Position numbers and translations under genes: made by a program | The notes under the pieces: generated by a model | The model's input: only the letters and a program-made list of their open reading frames with translations | Databases searched by the model: none | What the model was told of the DNA's origin: nothing | In this document: in pieces, positions 43,970 through 52,520 of the stretch | Layout of the letters: every line of letters starts with the position of its first letter | Numbering within the stretch: position 1 is the stretch's first letter | Assembly: GCA_964413935.1 (NCBI GenBank) | Contig: CAYPTY010000019.1 | Span: 1 to 52,771 of the forward strand | Reading direction: 5' to 3' | Source: CAYPTY01 sp964413935 | GTDB taxonomy: Bacteria; Bacteroidota; Rhodothermia; Balneolales; Balneolaceae | DNA: 52,771 nt

Positions 43970-44755
43970 TTAATGTTGATCAAGTACAGGTTTAAAATCA
44001 TGCTCTTCTGCGTACCATGTAACGAGCCTGAACTCTCTATTCTTGTGTAAAACCAGGGTATTGTGCTGATAAAAGGCACCTGTGTTTAAATATCGTCCGC
44101 AAGATAATGTTTCCTCGCGAGGAATGTGGTCATGCCCGCAGATAATTACATTAAAATCATAATTCCTTGAACAGTGCTCGGCCCAGCTGTTCAGTGGTTC
44201 AGGGTTATGATCGGGGAACTGCTGATTCCAGGCCGAAAATGCTTTCATTAGTTTCAGACCAGTTTCCGCTGGAAACATCCGCTGATAAAAACGAACAAAG
44301 GCTTCACTCTTTAGAATTTGATGCATCAGAGGCAGTTTTAATCCAAAACGCCCATCCATGAAACCGTCACCATGACAGAGCAGTACCTGCTGATGATCTA
44401 TTTCTGTTTCGATGTAATCCTTGCAAATCCGAAAGCCCCGATCTTCCAGGTATCCATAGGTCCAGTGGTCATGATTACCGGTAATATATGGGATGGGGAA
44501 GGTTGTTTGATTGTATTCTTCAAACACCGAGAGGATTCGATCACCAAGATCCGGATGGAATTGCTTTTTTGGGTATTCCATCCAGTAGTCGAAAAGGTCA
44601 CCTAAAATGTATATGGCTATGCTTTCACTGCTGCAATAGCGAATCAGGGCGGTCAGATCGGCTTCCAGCTGCAGGTCTTTTGCTTTACCGAATCCACCCA
44701 GGTGAACATCCGACAAAAAGAGGCAATCGGAAAATGGCGGGCTGCCCAGTTTCAT
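43970..44755 (-). CDS. lpxH: UDP-2,3-diacylglucosamine diphosphatase-like metallophosphoesterase
   Basis: A 261-residue calcineurin-like phosphoesterase, most likely the LpxH step of lipid A synthesis, which turns UDP-2,3-diacylglucosamine into lipid X. Metal-site motifs run in order: LSDVHLGG (15-22), GDLFDYWMEYP, ITGNHDHWT, VLLCHGDGF and ICGHDH. The DYWMEY and YQRMFPAETG phrases fit the LpxH family of Bacteroidota. No transmembrane helix is seen, as expected for a peripheral enzyme. Its start overlaps the polyprenyl synthase stop by four bases (ATGA type). The sequence alone cannot exclude another metallophosphoesterase role, but the context among envelope genes supports LpxH. Confidence 0.85.
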   Translation of the reverse strand: MKLGSPPFSDCLFLSDVHLGGFGKAKDLQLEADLTALIRYCSSESIAIYILGDLFDYWMEYPKKQFHPDLGDRILSVFEEYNQTTFPIPYITGNHDHWTYGYLEDRGFRICKDYIETEIDHQQVLLCHGDGFMDGRFGLKLPLMHQILKSEAFVRFYQRMFPAETGLKLMKAFSAWNQQFPDHNPEPLNSWAEHCSRNYDFNVIICGHDHIPREETLSCGRYLNTGAFYQHNTLVLHKNREFRLVTWYAEEHDFKPVLDQH

Positions 44756-45774
44756 TTTTTCCGGGTGATGATAAACTGTATAAGCTCAATAAACTGATCG
44801 CGCGCTTCACTCTCAGGAATGAGTTCCAGTTCTCTTATGGCTTTATTGGCGTACTCATACATCATGCTTTTAGCCGCATCCATTCCGCCTTTTTCATTTA
44901 CGAACCTGACGATTTCATCAACCTCAGAAGCTGATTTTTTATGCTTTTTCATCAGAGAGCGGATCTTTCGCTCTTCTTTTTGATCCGCATTGTCGAAAGC
45001 TTTAATCAGCGGAAGAGTAACTTTTCGCTCTTGAATATCATTACGTTTTGGCTTTCCGATATCATATAGCCCATAATCGAAGATATCATCCCTGATCTGA
45101 AAAGCGATGCCAATACACATACCGATTTCTTTCATACGGGCATGTTGTTCTTCATCATCGGTGGTTGCTACCGCTCCACACTCACAGCAGGTGGCAATCA
45201 AACTGGCCGTTTTTTCAGAAATAATCTGAAAATAGCGCTCTTCGGTCATATTGAAGAGCTTTGCTGTTTTGAGTTGCCGCAGTTCTCCCTCACTCATGCT
45301 TTTTACCGAATTGGAGAGTACCTGCAGCAATTTATATTCTTCATTATCGAGTGCAATCAGCAAACCTTTTGCGAGCAGATAATCACCAAGTAACACGCCT
45401 GCTTTGTTTCTCCACAGTTTGTTGATGCTTAGAAATCCCCGTCTGGATTCAGCTTCATCCACTACATCATCATGAATCAGGGTTGCGGTATGCAGCAACT
45501 CGATCATGGTTGCTGCCACAAAGCTGCGTTTGTTCACACCCCCAAACAGATTGGCAGCCATGAAAACCAGGGTAGGGCGCAGTTGTTTACCTTTCTGCTT
45601 CAGCAGGTAACGCACAATCTGATCCAGAAGAAATACATCCGTACGGATGGTATCTTTAAAATAGCGGTTAAACTCAGAAAGTTTATCGGCTACGGGAGCG
45701 GTAACATCGGAGAGCGATTTGCGGGAAACCGTATCACGGTCAATTTCAAACTTCGAAGGCTCAGTGTTGATCAT
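44752..45774 (-). CDS. Long-chain trans-polyprenyl diphosphate synthase
   Basis: A 340-residue prenyltransferase that builds an all-trans C30-C45 chain, probably for the menaquinone side chain. The two aspartate-rich motifs are LIHDDVVDEAESRRG (first DDxxD, about 102-107) and QIRDDIFDYG (second, about 228-232). KQLRPTLVFMAANLFGG and EGELRQLKTAKLFN also fit IspB/HepPS proteins. Small residues before the first motif do not let chain length be fixed. It is the first gene of a minus-strand run that continues with lpxH and PBP1A, and it is divergent from pfkA by 102 bases. Confidence 0.93.
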   Translation of the reverse strand: MINTEPSKFEIDRDTVSRKSLSDVTAPVADKLSEFNRYFKDTIRTDVFLLDQIVRYLLKQKGKQLRPTLVFMAANLFGGVNKRSFVAATMIELLHTATLIHDDVVDEAESRRGFLSINKLWRNKAGVLLGDYLLAKGLLIALDNEEYKLLQVLSNSVKSMSEGELRQLKTAKLFNMTEERYFQIISEKTASLIATCCECGAVATTDDEEQHARMKEIGMCIGIAFQIRDDIFDYGLYDIGKPKRNDIQERKVTLPLIKAFDNADQKEERKIRSLMKKHKKSASEVDEIVRFVNEKGGMDAAKSMMYEYANKAIRELELIPESEARDQFIELIQFIITRKK

Positions 45775-45876
45775 TCAATTTGTTCATTTTTTCTTAAATT
45801 GGAGCCGTTCCGAAAATACTTATTATTTAAGATATTTCAGGGATATTTCACTCACTTATTTTAACTCAGGTATTAC

Positions 45877-46866
45877 ATGTCTCAGGATTTCTCTGAAGTC
45901 GACACGCTTGCGGTTCTTACAAGCGGGGGCGACTCACCCGGTATGAATGCTGCTGTTCGTGCCGTCGTTCGCACCTCCATTAAAAATAACATCAAAGTTT
46001 TCGGGGTCTACCGGGGTTACCAGGGTTTGATCGAAGATGATTTCTTTGAAATGAGCAAAAGCTCGGTATCCAACATCATACAGAGAGGGGGAACCATTCT
46101 CAAATCGGCCCGTTCGCAGGACTTCCGAACAGAAGAAGGGCGTTCAAGAGCAAACGATAACCTTCGTAAGCGTAACATTGACAGCCTTATTGTGATCGGA
46201 GGAGACGGTACCTTCACCGGGGCTTCCATTCTGTCCAAAGAACATGGTTTTAATGTGGTCGGAATTCCGGCAACCATCGACAATGACATCATTGGTACCG
46301 ATATCACCATAGGCTACGATACAGCACTCAACACCGCACTGGAAGCTATAGATAAAATTAGGGATACGGCCGACGCGCACGAGCGCTTGTTTCTGGTAGA
46401 AGTTATGGGGCGTGATGCAGGCTTCATTGCACTGGAAACCAGTATTGCAGGCGGAGCTGAGCTGGTCTTACTGCCTGAGGAATTAACCCAGATTGATGAT
46501 GTCAAAAGCCAACTCAATAACATGCTGGCTGAGCAAAAACGAAGTTCACTGGTGGTTGTGGCGGAAGGTGATGAAATTGGCGGAGCTTTTAAGCTGGCCG
46601 ATCACATTCGCGAAGACTTTCCTGACTACGATATGCGGGTTTGCGTGTTGGGCCATATTCAACGGGGTGGAAATCCTTCTGCCCGCGATCGAGTACTGGC
46701 AAGCAGATTAGGTGCTGCAGCCGTAAGCATCATTCAGGAAGGCCACAGTGGGGTAATGGTGGGCATTGTAAACGGAGATGTTAAAATTACTCCGCTGCGC
46801 GTTGCCGTTTCCCGCAAAAAAGAAATTAATCGAAATCTGGTAGAACTGGCTCACATCCTTCGATAA
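45877..46866 (+). CDS. pfkA: ATP-dependent 6-phosphofructokinase
   Basis: A 329-residue glycolytic kinase that phosphorylates fructose 6-phosphate. TSGGDSPGMNAAVRA (15-29) forms the nucleotide site. GGDGT at 108-112 has Gly where pyrophosphate-dependent enzymes have Asp, so ATP is the phosphoryl donor. PATIDNDIIGTD holds the catalytic Asp, and VEVMGRDAGFIA and LGHIQRGGNPSARDR are substrate-site segments. Length is that of allosteric bacterial PfkA. pgi follows after four bases and a deoxynucleoside kinase after that, likely one operon. No Shine-Dalgarno is seen before the ATG. Confidence 0.97.
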   Translation: MSQDFSEVDTLAVLTSGGDSPGMNAAVRAVVRTSIKNNIKVFGVYRGYQGLIEDDFFEMSKSSVSNIIQRGGTILKSARSQDFRTEEGRSRANDNLRKRNIDSLIVIGGDGTFTGASILSKEHGFNVVGIPATIDNDIIGTDITIGYDTALNTALEAIDKIRDTADAHERLFLVEVMGRDAGFIALETSIAGGAELVLLPEELTQIDDVKSQLNNMLAEQKRSSLVVVAEGDEIGGAFKLADHIREDFPDYDMRVCVLGHIQRGGNPSARDRVLASRLGAAAVSIIQEGHSGVMVGIVNGDVKITPLRVAVSRKKEINRNLVELAHILR

Positions 46867-46870
46867 GATT

Positions 46871-48160
46871 ATGATAAAAACCGATACAAGCATTGCGCGT
46901 AGATTTATTGACCGGCTGGATTATGAAAATGCCTTAGATAAGGCAGAGGCAGCCATTTTTTCCGTTCGTGAAAAAACAGGGGAAGGAACGGAATGGATGG
47001 GATGGCGGCATATCCTTAAAAACCCGAATGATGCCATTCTGGAGCAAATAGAAAGTCATGCCACAGCCATTCGGGCGGAAGCAGATGTATTTATAGTGTG
47101 CGGAATTGGGGGATCCTATCTGGGTGCCAAAGCCGTCATTGATGCCCTGTGTCCGCATTTCGGAAATAAAGGCCCTCAAATCATTTTCACCGGACATCAC
47201 ATGGGAGGCCGCTATCTGGAAGAGCTGCTTGCTTACCTCTCACAGTCTAAAGAAGATGGGTCTCCGAAGAGTGTGTTTCTGAATGTGATTTCAAAATCCG
47301 GATCCACGCTGGAAACGGCCCTTTCTTTTCGCTTGCTGCGTAATTGGATGGAGGAGGCATACGGAGAAGATGCTGATCGCAGGATTACCTGTACCACCAG
47401 TGCCGAGGGAGGCATCCTCAATAAGCTGATAGAAGAAAATGGATACACTAAATTTATCATACCGGATGATATCGGCGGTCGATTCTCAGTACTGACTCCG
47501 GTGGGTTTACTTCCCATTTCAGTAGCCGGCCTGGACCTTAAAGCCCTTTTTTATGGCGCTGTCGGAGCTTATCAGCACTACCGTAAAGATGCAAGCGACA
47601 TCGCCGATTATGCGGCCATACGATATGCTGTGCACGAATCCGGAAAAACTATCGACCTTTTTACTTCCTTTGAACCGGAGCTTACTTCTTTCGGTGGATG
47701 GATTCAGCAGTTGCTTGGTGAAAGCGAAGGCAAAAAAGACAAAGGTATTTTCCCATCGGTAGCTGCGTTTTCGACTGATCTGCACAGCCTTGGGCAATTT
47801 GTTCAGCAGGGTAAGCGCAGCCTCATCGAAACCTGCCTGATTGTTGAGAAAGCTTTTTCAGGGCTTCAGGTACCCGAAATGGAAGATGATACAGACCAGC
47901 TTAACTATCTGAAAGGCATGAGTTTCCATGAGATTAACTCCCGTGCCCGACAGGGTACCATCGAAGCCCATGAACAGGGAGGGGTGCCGGTGGTTCAGAT
48001 ACTAATCCCAGCTTTGAATGAACAGCATCTGGGTGAGCTGATTTATTTCTATGAGATGTTCACTGCTGTTTATGTATACTGCCTCGAAATAAATCCCTTT
48101 AATCAGCCCGGGGTTGAAGATTACAAAAAAGCTATGTACCGTCTGCTTGGTAAAAAATAA
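46871..48160 (+). CDS. pgi: Glucose-6-phosphate isomerase
   Basis: A 429-residue phosphosugar isomerase linking glucose 6-phosphate and fructose 6-phosphate. It is the short bacterial type, similar in length to the Bacillus enzyme. Sugar-phosphate binding is shown by GIGGSYLGAKAVIDAL and SKSGSTLETALSFRLL. The family block DDIGGRFSVLTPVGLLP, the catalytic Glu in QLLGESEGK and a conserved His in STDLHSLGQF are present, as is a C-terminal Lys region. It is four bases downstream of pfkA, giving a compact upper-glycolysis pair. Confidence 0.96.
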   Translation: MIKTDTSIARRFIDRLDYENALDKAEAAIFSVREKTGEGTEWMGWRHILKNPNDAILEQIESHATAIRAEADVFIVCGIGGSYLGAKAVIDALCPHFGNKGPQIIFTGHHMGGRYLEELLAYLSQSKEDGSPKSVFLNVISKSGSTLETALSFRLLRNWMEEAYGEDADRRITCTTSAEGGILNKLIEENGYTKFIIPDDIGGRFSVLTPVGLLPISVAGLDLKALFYGAVGAYQHYRKDASDIADYAAIRYAVHESGKTIDLFTSFEPELTSFGGWIQQLLGESEGKKDKGIFPSVAAFSTDLHSLGQFVQQGKRSLIETCLIVEKAFSGLQVPEMEDDTDQLNYLKGMSFHEINSRARQGTIEAHEQGGVPVVQILIPALNEQHLGELIYFYEMFTAVYVYCLEINPFNQPGVEDYKKAMYRLLGKK

Positions 48161-48188
48161 AGAGGCAGGCCCTCAGGCTTAATACTCC

Positions 48189-48836
48189 ATGTCCAAAGAA
48201 GCACAGCATTCAGAAAAGGCGAATTACATCGCAGTTGCCGGAAATATCGGTGCCGGTAAATCTTCCCTCACCGGTTTACTGGCAAAGCATTATGGATGGG
48301 AAGCATTTTATGAGTCGGTGGACGATAATCCCTATCTGGCGGACTTCTATCAGGATATGCGCCGCTGGTCCTTTAACCTGCAGATTTATTTCCTATCGAG
48401 TCGATTTCGCCATCAGAAAGAAATGCTGAAGCAGAAAGTGAATCTGATTCAGGATCGTACGATTTATGAGGATGTGGAGATATTTGCTAAGAATCTCTAT
48501 GAAATGGCTCTGATGAGCGACCGGGACTACAAAAACTATGAAGCTTTATTCCGGGAAATGAGTCATTACCTGCAGCCGCCCGATTTGCTGATTTACCTTC
48601 GGGCTCAGGTTCCCACACTGGTCAGGCAGATTCAGGCAAGAGGGCGGGATTACGAGAACACCATTCGAATCGATTATCTGGAGCGCTTAAATCGCTATTA
48701 CGAAGAATGGATTGAAAACTATCCGCATGATAAGCTGATTATTGACACGGATGATCTTGATTTTGTGAATAGCGAAGAAGACCTGGGTAAAATTATTGAA
48801 CTGCTTGATCAGCGACTATTCGGCCTCTTTAACTGA
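48189..48836 (+). CDS. Deoxynucleoside kinase (dNK family)
   Basis: A 215-residue nucleoside kinase of the dCK/dGK/TK2 family, phosphorylating deoxynucleosides for salvage. The P-loop GNIGAGKSS is at 18-26. The substrate-site FYESVDDNPYLADFYQDM and RWSFNLQIYFLSSRF, the catalytic ERS-equivalent in QDRTIYED and the LID arginines around RQIQARGRDYENTI are all visible. Bacterial relatives act on deoxyadenosine, deoxyguanosine or deoxycytidine; which one here is uncertain. It lies 28 bases after pgi on the same strand. Confidence 0.9.
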   Translation: MSKEAQHSEKANYIAVAGNIGAGKSSLTGLLAKHYGWEAFYESVDDNPYLADFYQDMRRWSFNLQIYFLSSRFRHQKEMLKQKVNLIQDRTIYEDVEIFAKNLYEMALMSDRDYKNYEALFREMSHYLQPPDLLIYLRAQVPTLVRQIQARGRDYENTIRIDYLERLNRYYEEWIENYPHDKLIIDTDDLDFVNSEEDLGKIIELLDQRLFGLFN

Positions 48837-48859
48837 TCTTTTTCTTAGACAAGCCTGCA

Positions 48860-48890
48860 TTGCACACCCAAAATTTAATGCTTATCTTTT
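48860..48890 (+). promoter_or_regulatory. Candidate promoter for the DUF177-rpmF-fatty acid operon
   Basis: TTG (48860-48862), exactly 20 bases, then TATCTTTT (48883-48890), matching TAnnTTTn. The DUF177 ATG is 28 bases further on. It has the same architecture as the candidate atpD promoter. Confidence 0.5.
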
Positions 48891-48917
48891 CAAGCTATTG
48901 AAAAGTCGTTTTTTGCC

Positions 48918-49421
48918 ATGTTCGAATTCAAAATTACAGATATTCCCGAGGGTGAAAGCCACCTTGAACTGAATTTTGATTCCAAACATCTTCAGCTGAT
49001 GGATTATCCTTTTGAAGAGGGTCATCTGAAATTGAAATTGAAAAAAACAGAACATTTTATACGTGCCGACTTTTCTGTAGATGTGGTGTTGCAACTGGTT
49101 TGCGATCGCTCACTGGATATTTTTGACTTTCCTGTTCAAACGGCCTACAGTGTTACTTTTAAGGCTGAAGCAGCGGAAGAAAAAACAGACGAGCATGAGG
49201 CTATACGCAACATCGATTTTATCAGCAATACGATCAATATTGAGGACGATGTTCGGGACAGCATCCTCCTCAGCATTCCGATCAAGAAAATACACCCACG
49301 TTTTCTGGATGAAAGCGGCAAACCGGTAGATTTTGTTTCTGACACCTTTGGAAAGGTAGCGGATAACGAAGAAGAGCCGATTGATCCGCGCTGGGAAGCA
49401 CTGAAAAAACTAAAGAAATAA
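48918..49421 (+). CDS. DUF177 (YceD-like) protein
   Basis: A 167-residue protein of the DUF177 family, which is almost always encoded directly before rpmF and is implicated in rRNA processing and ribosome assembly. The two-part layout is visible: an N-terminal half around HFIRADFSVDVVLQLVCDRS and a C-terminal half with INIEDDVRDSILLSIPIKKI. In this copy the cysteine pair seen in many members is reduced to one Cys in QLVCDRSL, while the D/E-rich segment is kept. The C-terminus DPRWEALKKLKK is the family's typical end. rpmF follows after 18 bases. Confidence 0.9.
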   Translation: MFEFKITDIPEGESHLELNFDSKHLQLMDYPFEEGHLKLKLKKTEHFIRADFSVDVVLQLVCDRSLDIFDFPVQTAYSVTFKAEAAEEKTDEHEAIRNIDFISNTINIEDDVRDSILLSIPIKKIHPRFLDESGKPVDFVSDTFGKVADNEEEPIDPRWEALKKLKK

Positions 49422-49439
49422 CATCATAAGAATACATTA

Positions 49440-49619
49440 ATGGCACATCCAAAGCGAAAAACGTCAAAAGCCAGAAGAGACAAAAGAAGATCTCACCACA
49501 GAATTGCGGATGTAAACCTTGCAACCTGCTCAAACTGCGGATCTTTGCACCGTTACCATCATGTATGCCAGGAGTGCGGATACTACAGAGGCCGTCAAAT
49601 CATACAGGTATCCAACTAA
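49440..49619 (+). CDS. rpmF: 50S ribosomal protein L32
   Basis: A 59-residue ribosomal protein. The sequence begins MAHPKRKTSKARRDKRRSHH, the conserved L32 N-terminus. A four-cysteine zinc ribbon follows (CSNCG at 30-34 and CQECGYYRG at 43-51), so it is the zinc-binding (C+) form. It ends in GRQIIQVSN. It stands between DUF177 and plsX as in many bacteria, where ribosome and membrane lipid synthesis genes share a transcript. Confidence 0.97.
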   Translation: MAHPKRKTSKARRDKRRSHHRIADVNLATCSNCGSLHRYHHVCQECGYYRGRQIIQVSN

Positions 49620-49630
49620 CAGGCTAAATC

Positions 49631-50614
49631 ATGCTCATTGCTGTTGATGCTGTAGGGGGCGATCATTTTCCGGGAAATCCTGTGGAAGGGGCAATTCTGG
49701 CACTGGATAAGGATCCTGAAATCAGTGTATTACTGGTTGGTCCGGAACAAATGATCAAGAATGAACTTCAGTCTGAGAATTATGATCAACGCCGGCTGAA
49801 GATACTTCACGCTCCGGAAATCATCGGAATGGATGAATCGCCGGCAACTGCAGTCCGAAATAAGCAGATGTCATCCATTGTCGTGGGCATTGGTGCTCTG
49901 AAACAGCGTAAGTGTGATGCATTTGTCAGTGCAGGCAACACCGGAGCATTACTGGCTGCCTCTACTTTTATTCTGGGTAAACTGGAAGGGGTGCTTCGAC
50001 CTACGATTGCATCTTACTATCCTACTATTGAAGGTTTCAAGCTTCTGGTGGATGCCGGAGCCAATCTTGAACTAAAACCTGAAATGCTGATTCAGTTTGC
50101 CGATATGGCTTCCATTTTCTGCAGGGAAATACTCGAGATCCCAAATCCCCGCGTTGGTTTGTTAAATGTGGGTGAAGAAGCGGAAAAGGGAACAGAAATG
50201 CTCAAAGCGGCATACAAACTGCTGAAAGAGAAGGACAATTTTGTAGGTAACCTTGAAGGCAAGGATATTTTATTTGCCCGCGCAGACGTATACCTCACCG
50301 ATGGGGTAACCGGAAACGTTACCCTTAAGTTTGGCGAGTCTTTTCCTGATGCTCTCAAAACAATGATTATGAACGGAGTAAAATCAGGTGCCATCAGCCG
50401 AGACGATGCCCAGACAGCACAACATGTACTCTCAACCGCCTTGGATCCCTTCAACTATGAACATGTGGGCGGGATTCCTTTTCTTGGGGTTGATGGAGTC
50501 AGTATTGTTGGTCATGGCGGCAGTTCAGCAACCGCCATCTGCAATATGATACTGGGGGCAAAAAAATGCGTGACGGCCGGAATCAACCAAAAGATCGTCG
50601 ACTCGCTTAACTGA
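49631..50614 (+). CDS. plsX: Phosphate acyltransferase PlsX
   Basis: A 327-residue peripheral membrane enzyme that converts acyl-ACP to acyl-phosphate, the first step of phospholipid synthesis through PlsY. The N-terminus IAVDAVGGDHFPGNPVEGAI is diagnostic. VSAGNTGALLAAS, VDAGANLELKPEMLIQFADM and GLLNVGEEAEKGTEM are further signature blocks, and YEHVGGIPFLGVDG lies near the end. Length is normal. It is 11 bases after rpmF and 15 before fabH. Confidence 0.97.
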   Translation: MLIAVDAVGGDHFPGNPVEGAILALDKDPEISVLLVGPEQMIKNELQSENYDQRRLKILHAPEIIGMDESPATAVRNKQMSSIVVGIGALKQRKCDAFVSAGNTGALLAASTFILGKLEGVLRPTIASYYPTIEGFKLLVDAGANLELKPEMLIQFADMASIFCREILEIPNPRVGLLNVGEEAEKGTEMLKAAYKLLKEKDNFVGNLEGKDILFARADVYLTDGVTGNVTLKFGESFPDALKTMIMNGVKSGAISRDDAQTAQHVLSTALDPFNYEHVGGIPFLGVDGVSIVGHGGSSATAICNMILGAKKCVTAGINQKIVDSLN

Positions 50615-50629
50615 AATCTATTCAGCTGA

Positions 50630-51625
50630 ATGACTAAAAAACTAGCTAAGATCTCATCCGTAGGGCATTATTTGCCTGAACATAAGGTCACTAATTTCGA
50701 TCTGGAAAAAGTGATGGATACCAATGATGAGTGGATTCGTACTCGTACTGGTATCGTTGAGCGAAGAATTCTGAAAGACAAAGACAAAGCCAGTGCATTC
50801 ATGGGTGCAGAAGCAGCAAAAGAAGCACTGGAAAATGCAGGTGTGGATCCAAAAGAAATCGATCTGATTATTCTGGCTACGGTTACCCCTGATTATCTGT
50901 TCCCCGCTACCGCTTGCCTGGTACAACAAATGATAGGGGCAGAAAAAGCTTTTGCTTTTGATTTGTCGGCTGCCTGTTCCGGTTTTCTGTATGCCATCAC
51001 AACCGGCGCCAAGTATATCGAATCGGGCATGTGCAAAAAAGTACTGGTTATAGGTTCCGATAAAATGAGCTCCATCATCACCTATGAAGACCGAAGTACA
51101 TCCATCATTTTCGGAGATGGTGCCGGTGCTGTGCTGCTTGAAGAATCTGAGGATGGTACCGGCATTCAGGATGCCATCCACTATACCGAAGGAGACAAAG
51201 AGTGCGCCCTTTATCAGCCGGCTGGAGGGAGCCGTAATCCGGCTAGCGCTGAGACCGTAGCAGCGAATGCACACTACATTAAGCAGGATGGCAGAACCGT
51301 ATTCAAAAAGGCCACTACAAGCATGGCGGATGTGTCTCTGGAAATTATGGAGAAGAACAATCTGAAATCCGAAGATGTAGACTGGCTGGTACCACATCAG
51401 GCAAACCTGAGGATTATTGATGCTACGGCTAATCGTATGGGCTTGAGTACGGACAAGGTCATGATCAATATTGACCGGTATGGCAATACTACCGCGGCTA
51501 CGATTCCCCTATGTCTCTACGACTGGAAAGATAAAATGAATCATGGTGATAACATCATTCTCACAGCCTTCGGGGGCGGTTTCACCTGGGGTGCCGTCTA
51601 CCTATCCTGGTCAATGAATAAATAA
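50630..51625 (+). CDS. fabH: 3-oxoacyl-ACP synthase III
   Basis: A 331-residue condensing enzyme that starts fatty acid chains from acyl-CoA and malonyl-ACP. The catalytic triad is visible: Cys116 in LSAACSGFLYA, His in VPHQANLRI (about 255) and Asn in RYGNTTAA (about 285). NDEWIRTRTGIVERRI is the typical N-terminal block, and the C-terminal AFGGGFTWGAVYLSW closes the fold. Only one fabH is in the window. fabD starts one base after its stop, so the two are likely coupled. Confidence 0.97.
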   Translation: MTKKLAKISSVGHYLPEHKVTNFDLEKVMDTNDEWIRTRTGIVERRILKDKDKASAFMGAEAAKEALENAGVDPKEIDLIILATVTPDYLFPATACLVQQMIGAEKAFAFDLSAACSGFLYAITTGAKYIESGMCKKVLVIGSDKMSSIITYEDRSTSIIFGDGAGAVLLEESEDGTGIQDAIHYTEGDKECALYQPAGGSRNPASAETVAANAHYIKQDGRTVFKKATTSMADVSLEIMEKNNLKSEDVDWLVPHQANLRIIDATANRMGLSTDKVMINIDRYGNTTAATIPLCLYDWKDKMNHGDNIILTAFGGGFTWGAVYLSWSMNK

Positions 51626-51626
51626 A

Positions 51627-52514
51627 ATGAGTAAAGCCGTAGTTTTTCCCGGACAGGGATCGCAATTTGTAGGAATGGGCAAAGAACATTTCGACGCGGG
51701 AGCAGAAGGGCTGGAGTTGATGCAGAAGGCCGATGAAATTCTAGGTTTTTCCCTCACACAAATAATGTTTGAAGGACCGGAAGAGAAGCTGAAGCAGACT
51801 GAATATACCCAGCCGGCCATATTCCTGCATTCGATGGCTGTTTTCTCCAGTCTGGATCTTAAGGCGGATATGGTTGCCGGGCACTCGCTGGGTGAATTTT
51901 CAGCGCTGGTGGCCTGCGGAGCTACTTCCTTCGAGGAAACCCTGAAGGTAGTACGCCTTAGAGGGCAGCTCATGCAAAAAGCCGGAACCGACCATCCGGG
52001 TACCATGGCAGCTATCATTGGAATGGAGGATGAAGCTGTTGAACATATATGTGCTGAGGCATCGAAGGCCACAGGAAAAGAAGTGATTGCCGCCAATTAC
52101 AACTCCCCGGGTCAGCTGGTTATTTCAGGCTATGAAACAGCGATTGATAAAGCAGTAGAACTGGCTCAGGAGGCCGGGTGTCGCCTTGCCAGAAAACTCT
52201 TTGTAAGCGGAGCTTTTCATTCATCTTTGATGCAGTCGGCCTATGACGGCTTAAAGCAGGCTCTTGAAGACCTGAGCATTCAAAAACCGGTTTGTCCGCT
52301 GTATAGTAATTTTACCGCAGAACCAACTACTGATCCGGAAGAAATCCGGTCAAATCTGCTGAATCAGCTCCTGAATCCGGTGCGCTGGACTCAGACCATG
52401 ATGAATATGCAGGCCAATGGGGCCGATCATTTTGTAGAGGTTGGGCCAGGAAAAGTGCTGCAGGGGCTGGTAAAGCGCACGCTTAAAGGCATTGAAATTT
52501 CAGGACATAACTAA
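51627..52514 (+). CDS. fabD: Malonyl-CoA:ACP transacylase
   Basis: A 295-residue transferase that moves malonyl groups from CoA to acyl carrier protein. The active-site Ser87 is in the GHSLGEFSALVA elbow, and the catalytic His lies in SGAFHSSLM near 196. GQGSQFVGMG at the start and VEVGPGKVLQGLVKRT at the end are characteristic. It follows fabH after one base and precedes fabG after six, completing the usual plsX-fabH-fabD-fabG order. Confidence 0.97.
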   Translation: MSKAVVFPGQGSQFVGMGKEHFDAGAEGLELMQKADEILGFSLTQIMFEGPEEKLKQTEYTQPAIFLHSMAVFSSLDLKADMVAGHSLGEFSALVACGATSFEETLKVVRLRGQLMQKAGTDHPGTMAAIIGMEDEAVEHICAEASKATGKEVIAANYNSPGQLVISGYETAIDKAVELAQEAGCRLARKLFVSGAFHSSLMQSAYDGLKQALEDLSIQKPVCPLYSNFTAEPTTDPEEIRSNLLNQLLNPVRWTQTMMNMQANGADHFVEVGPGKVLQGLVKRTLKGIEISGHN

Positions 52515-52520
52515 AGAACT

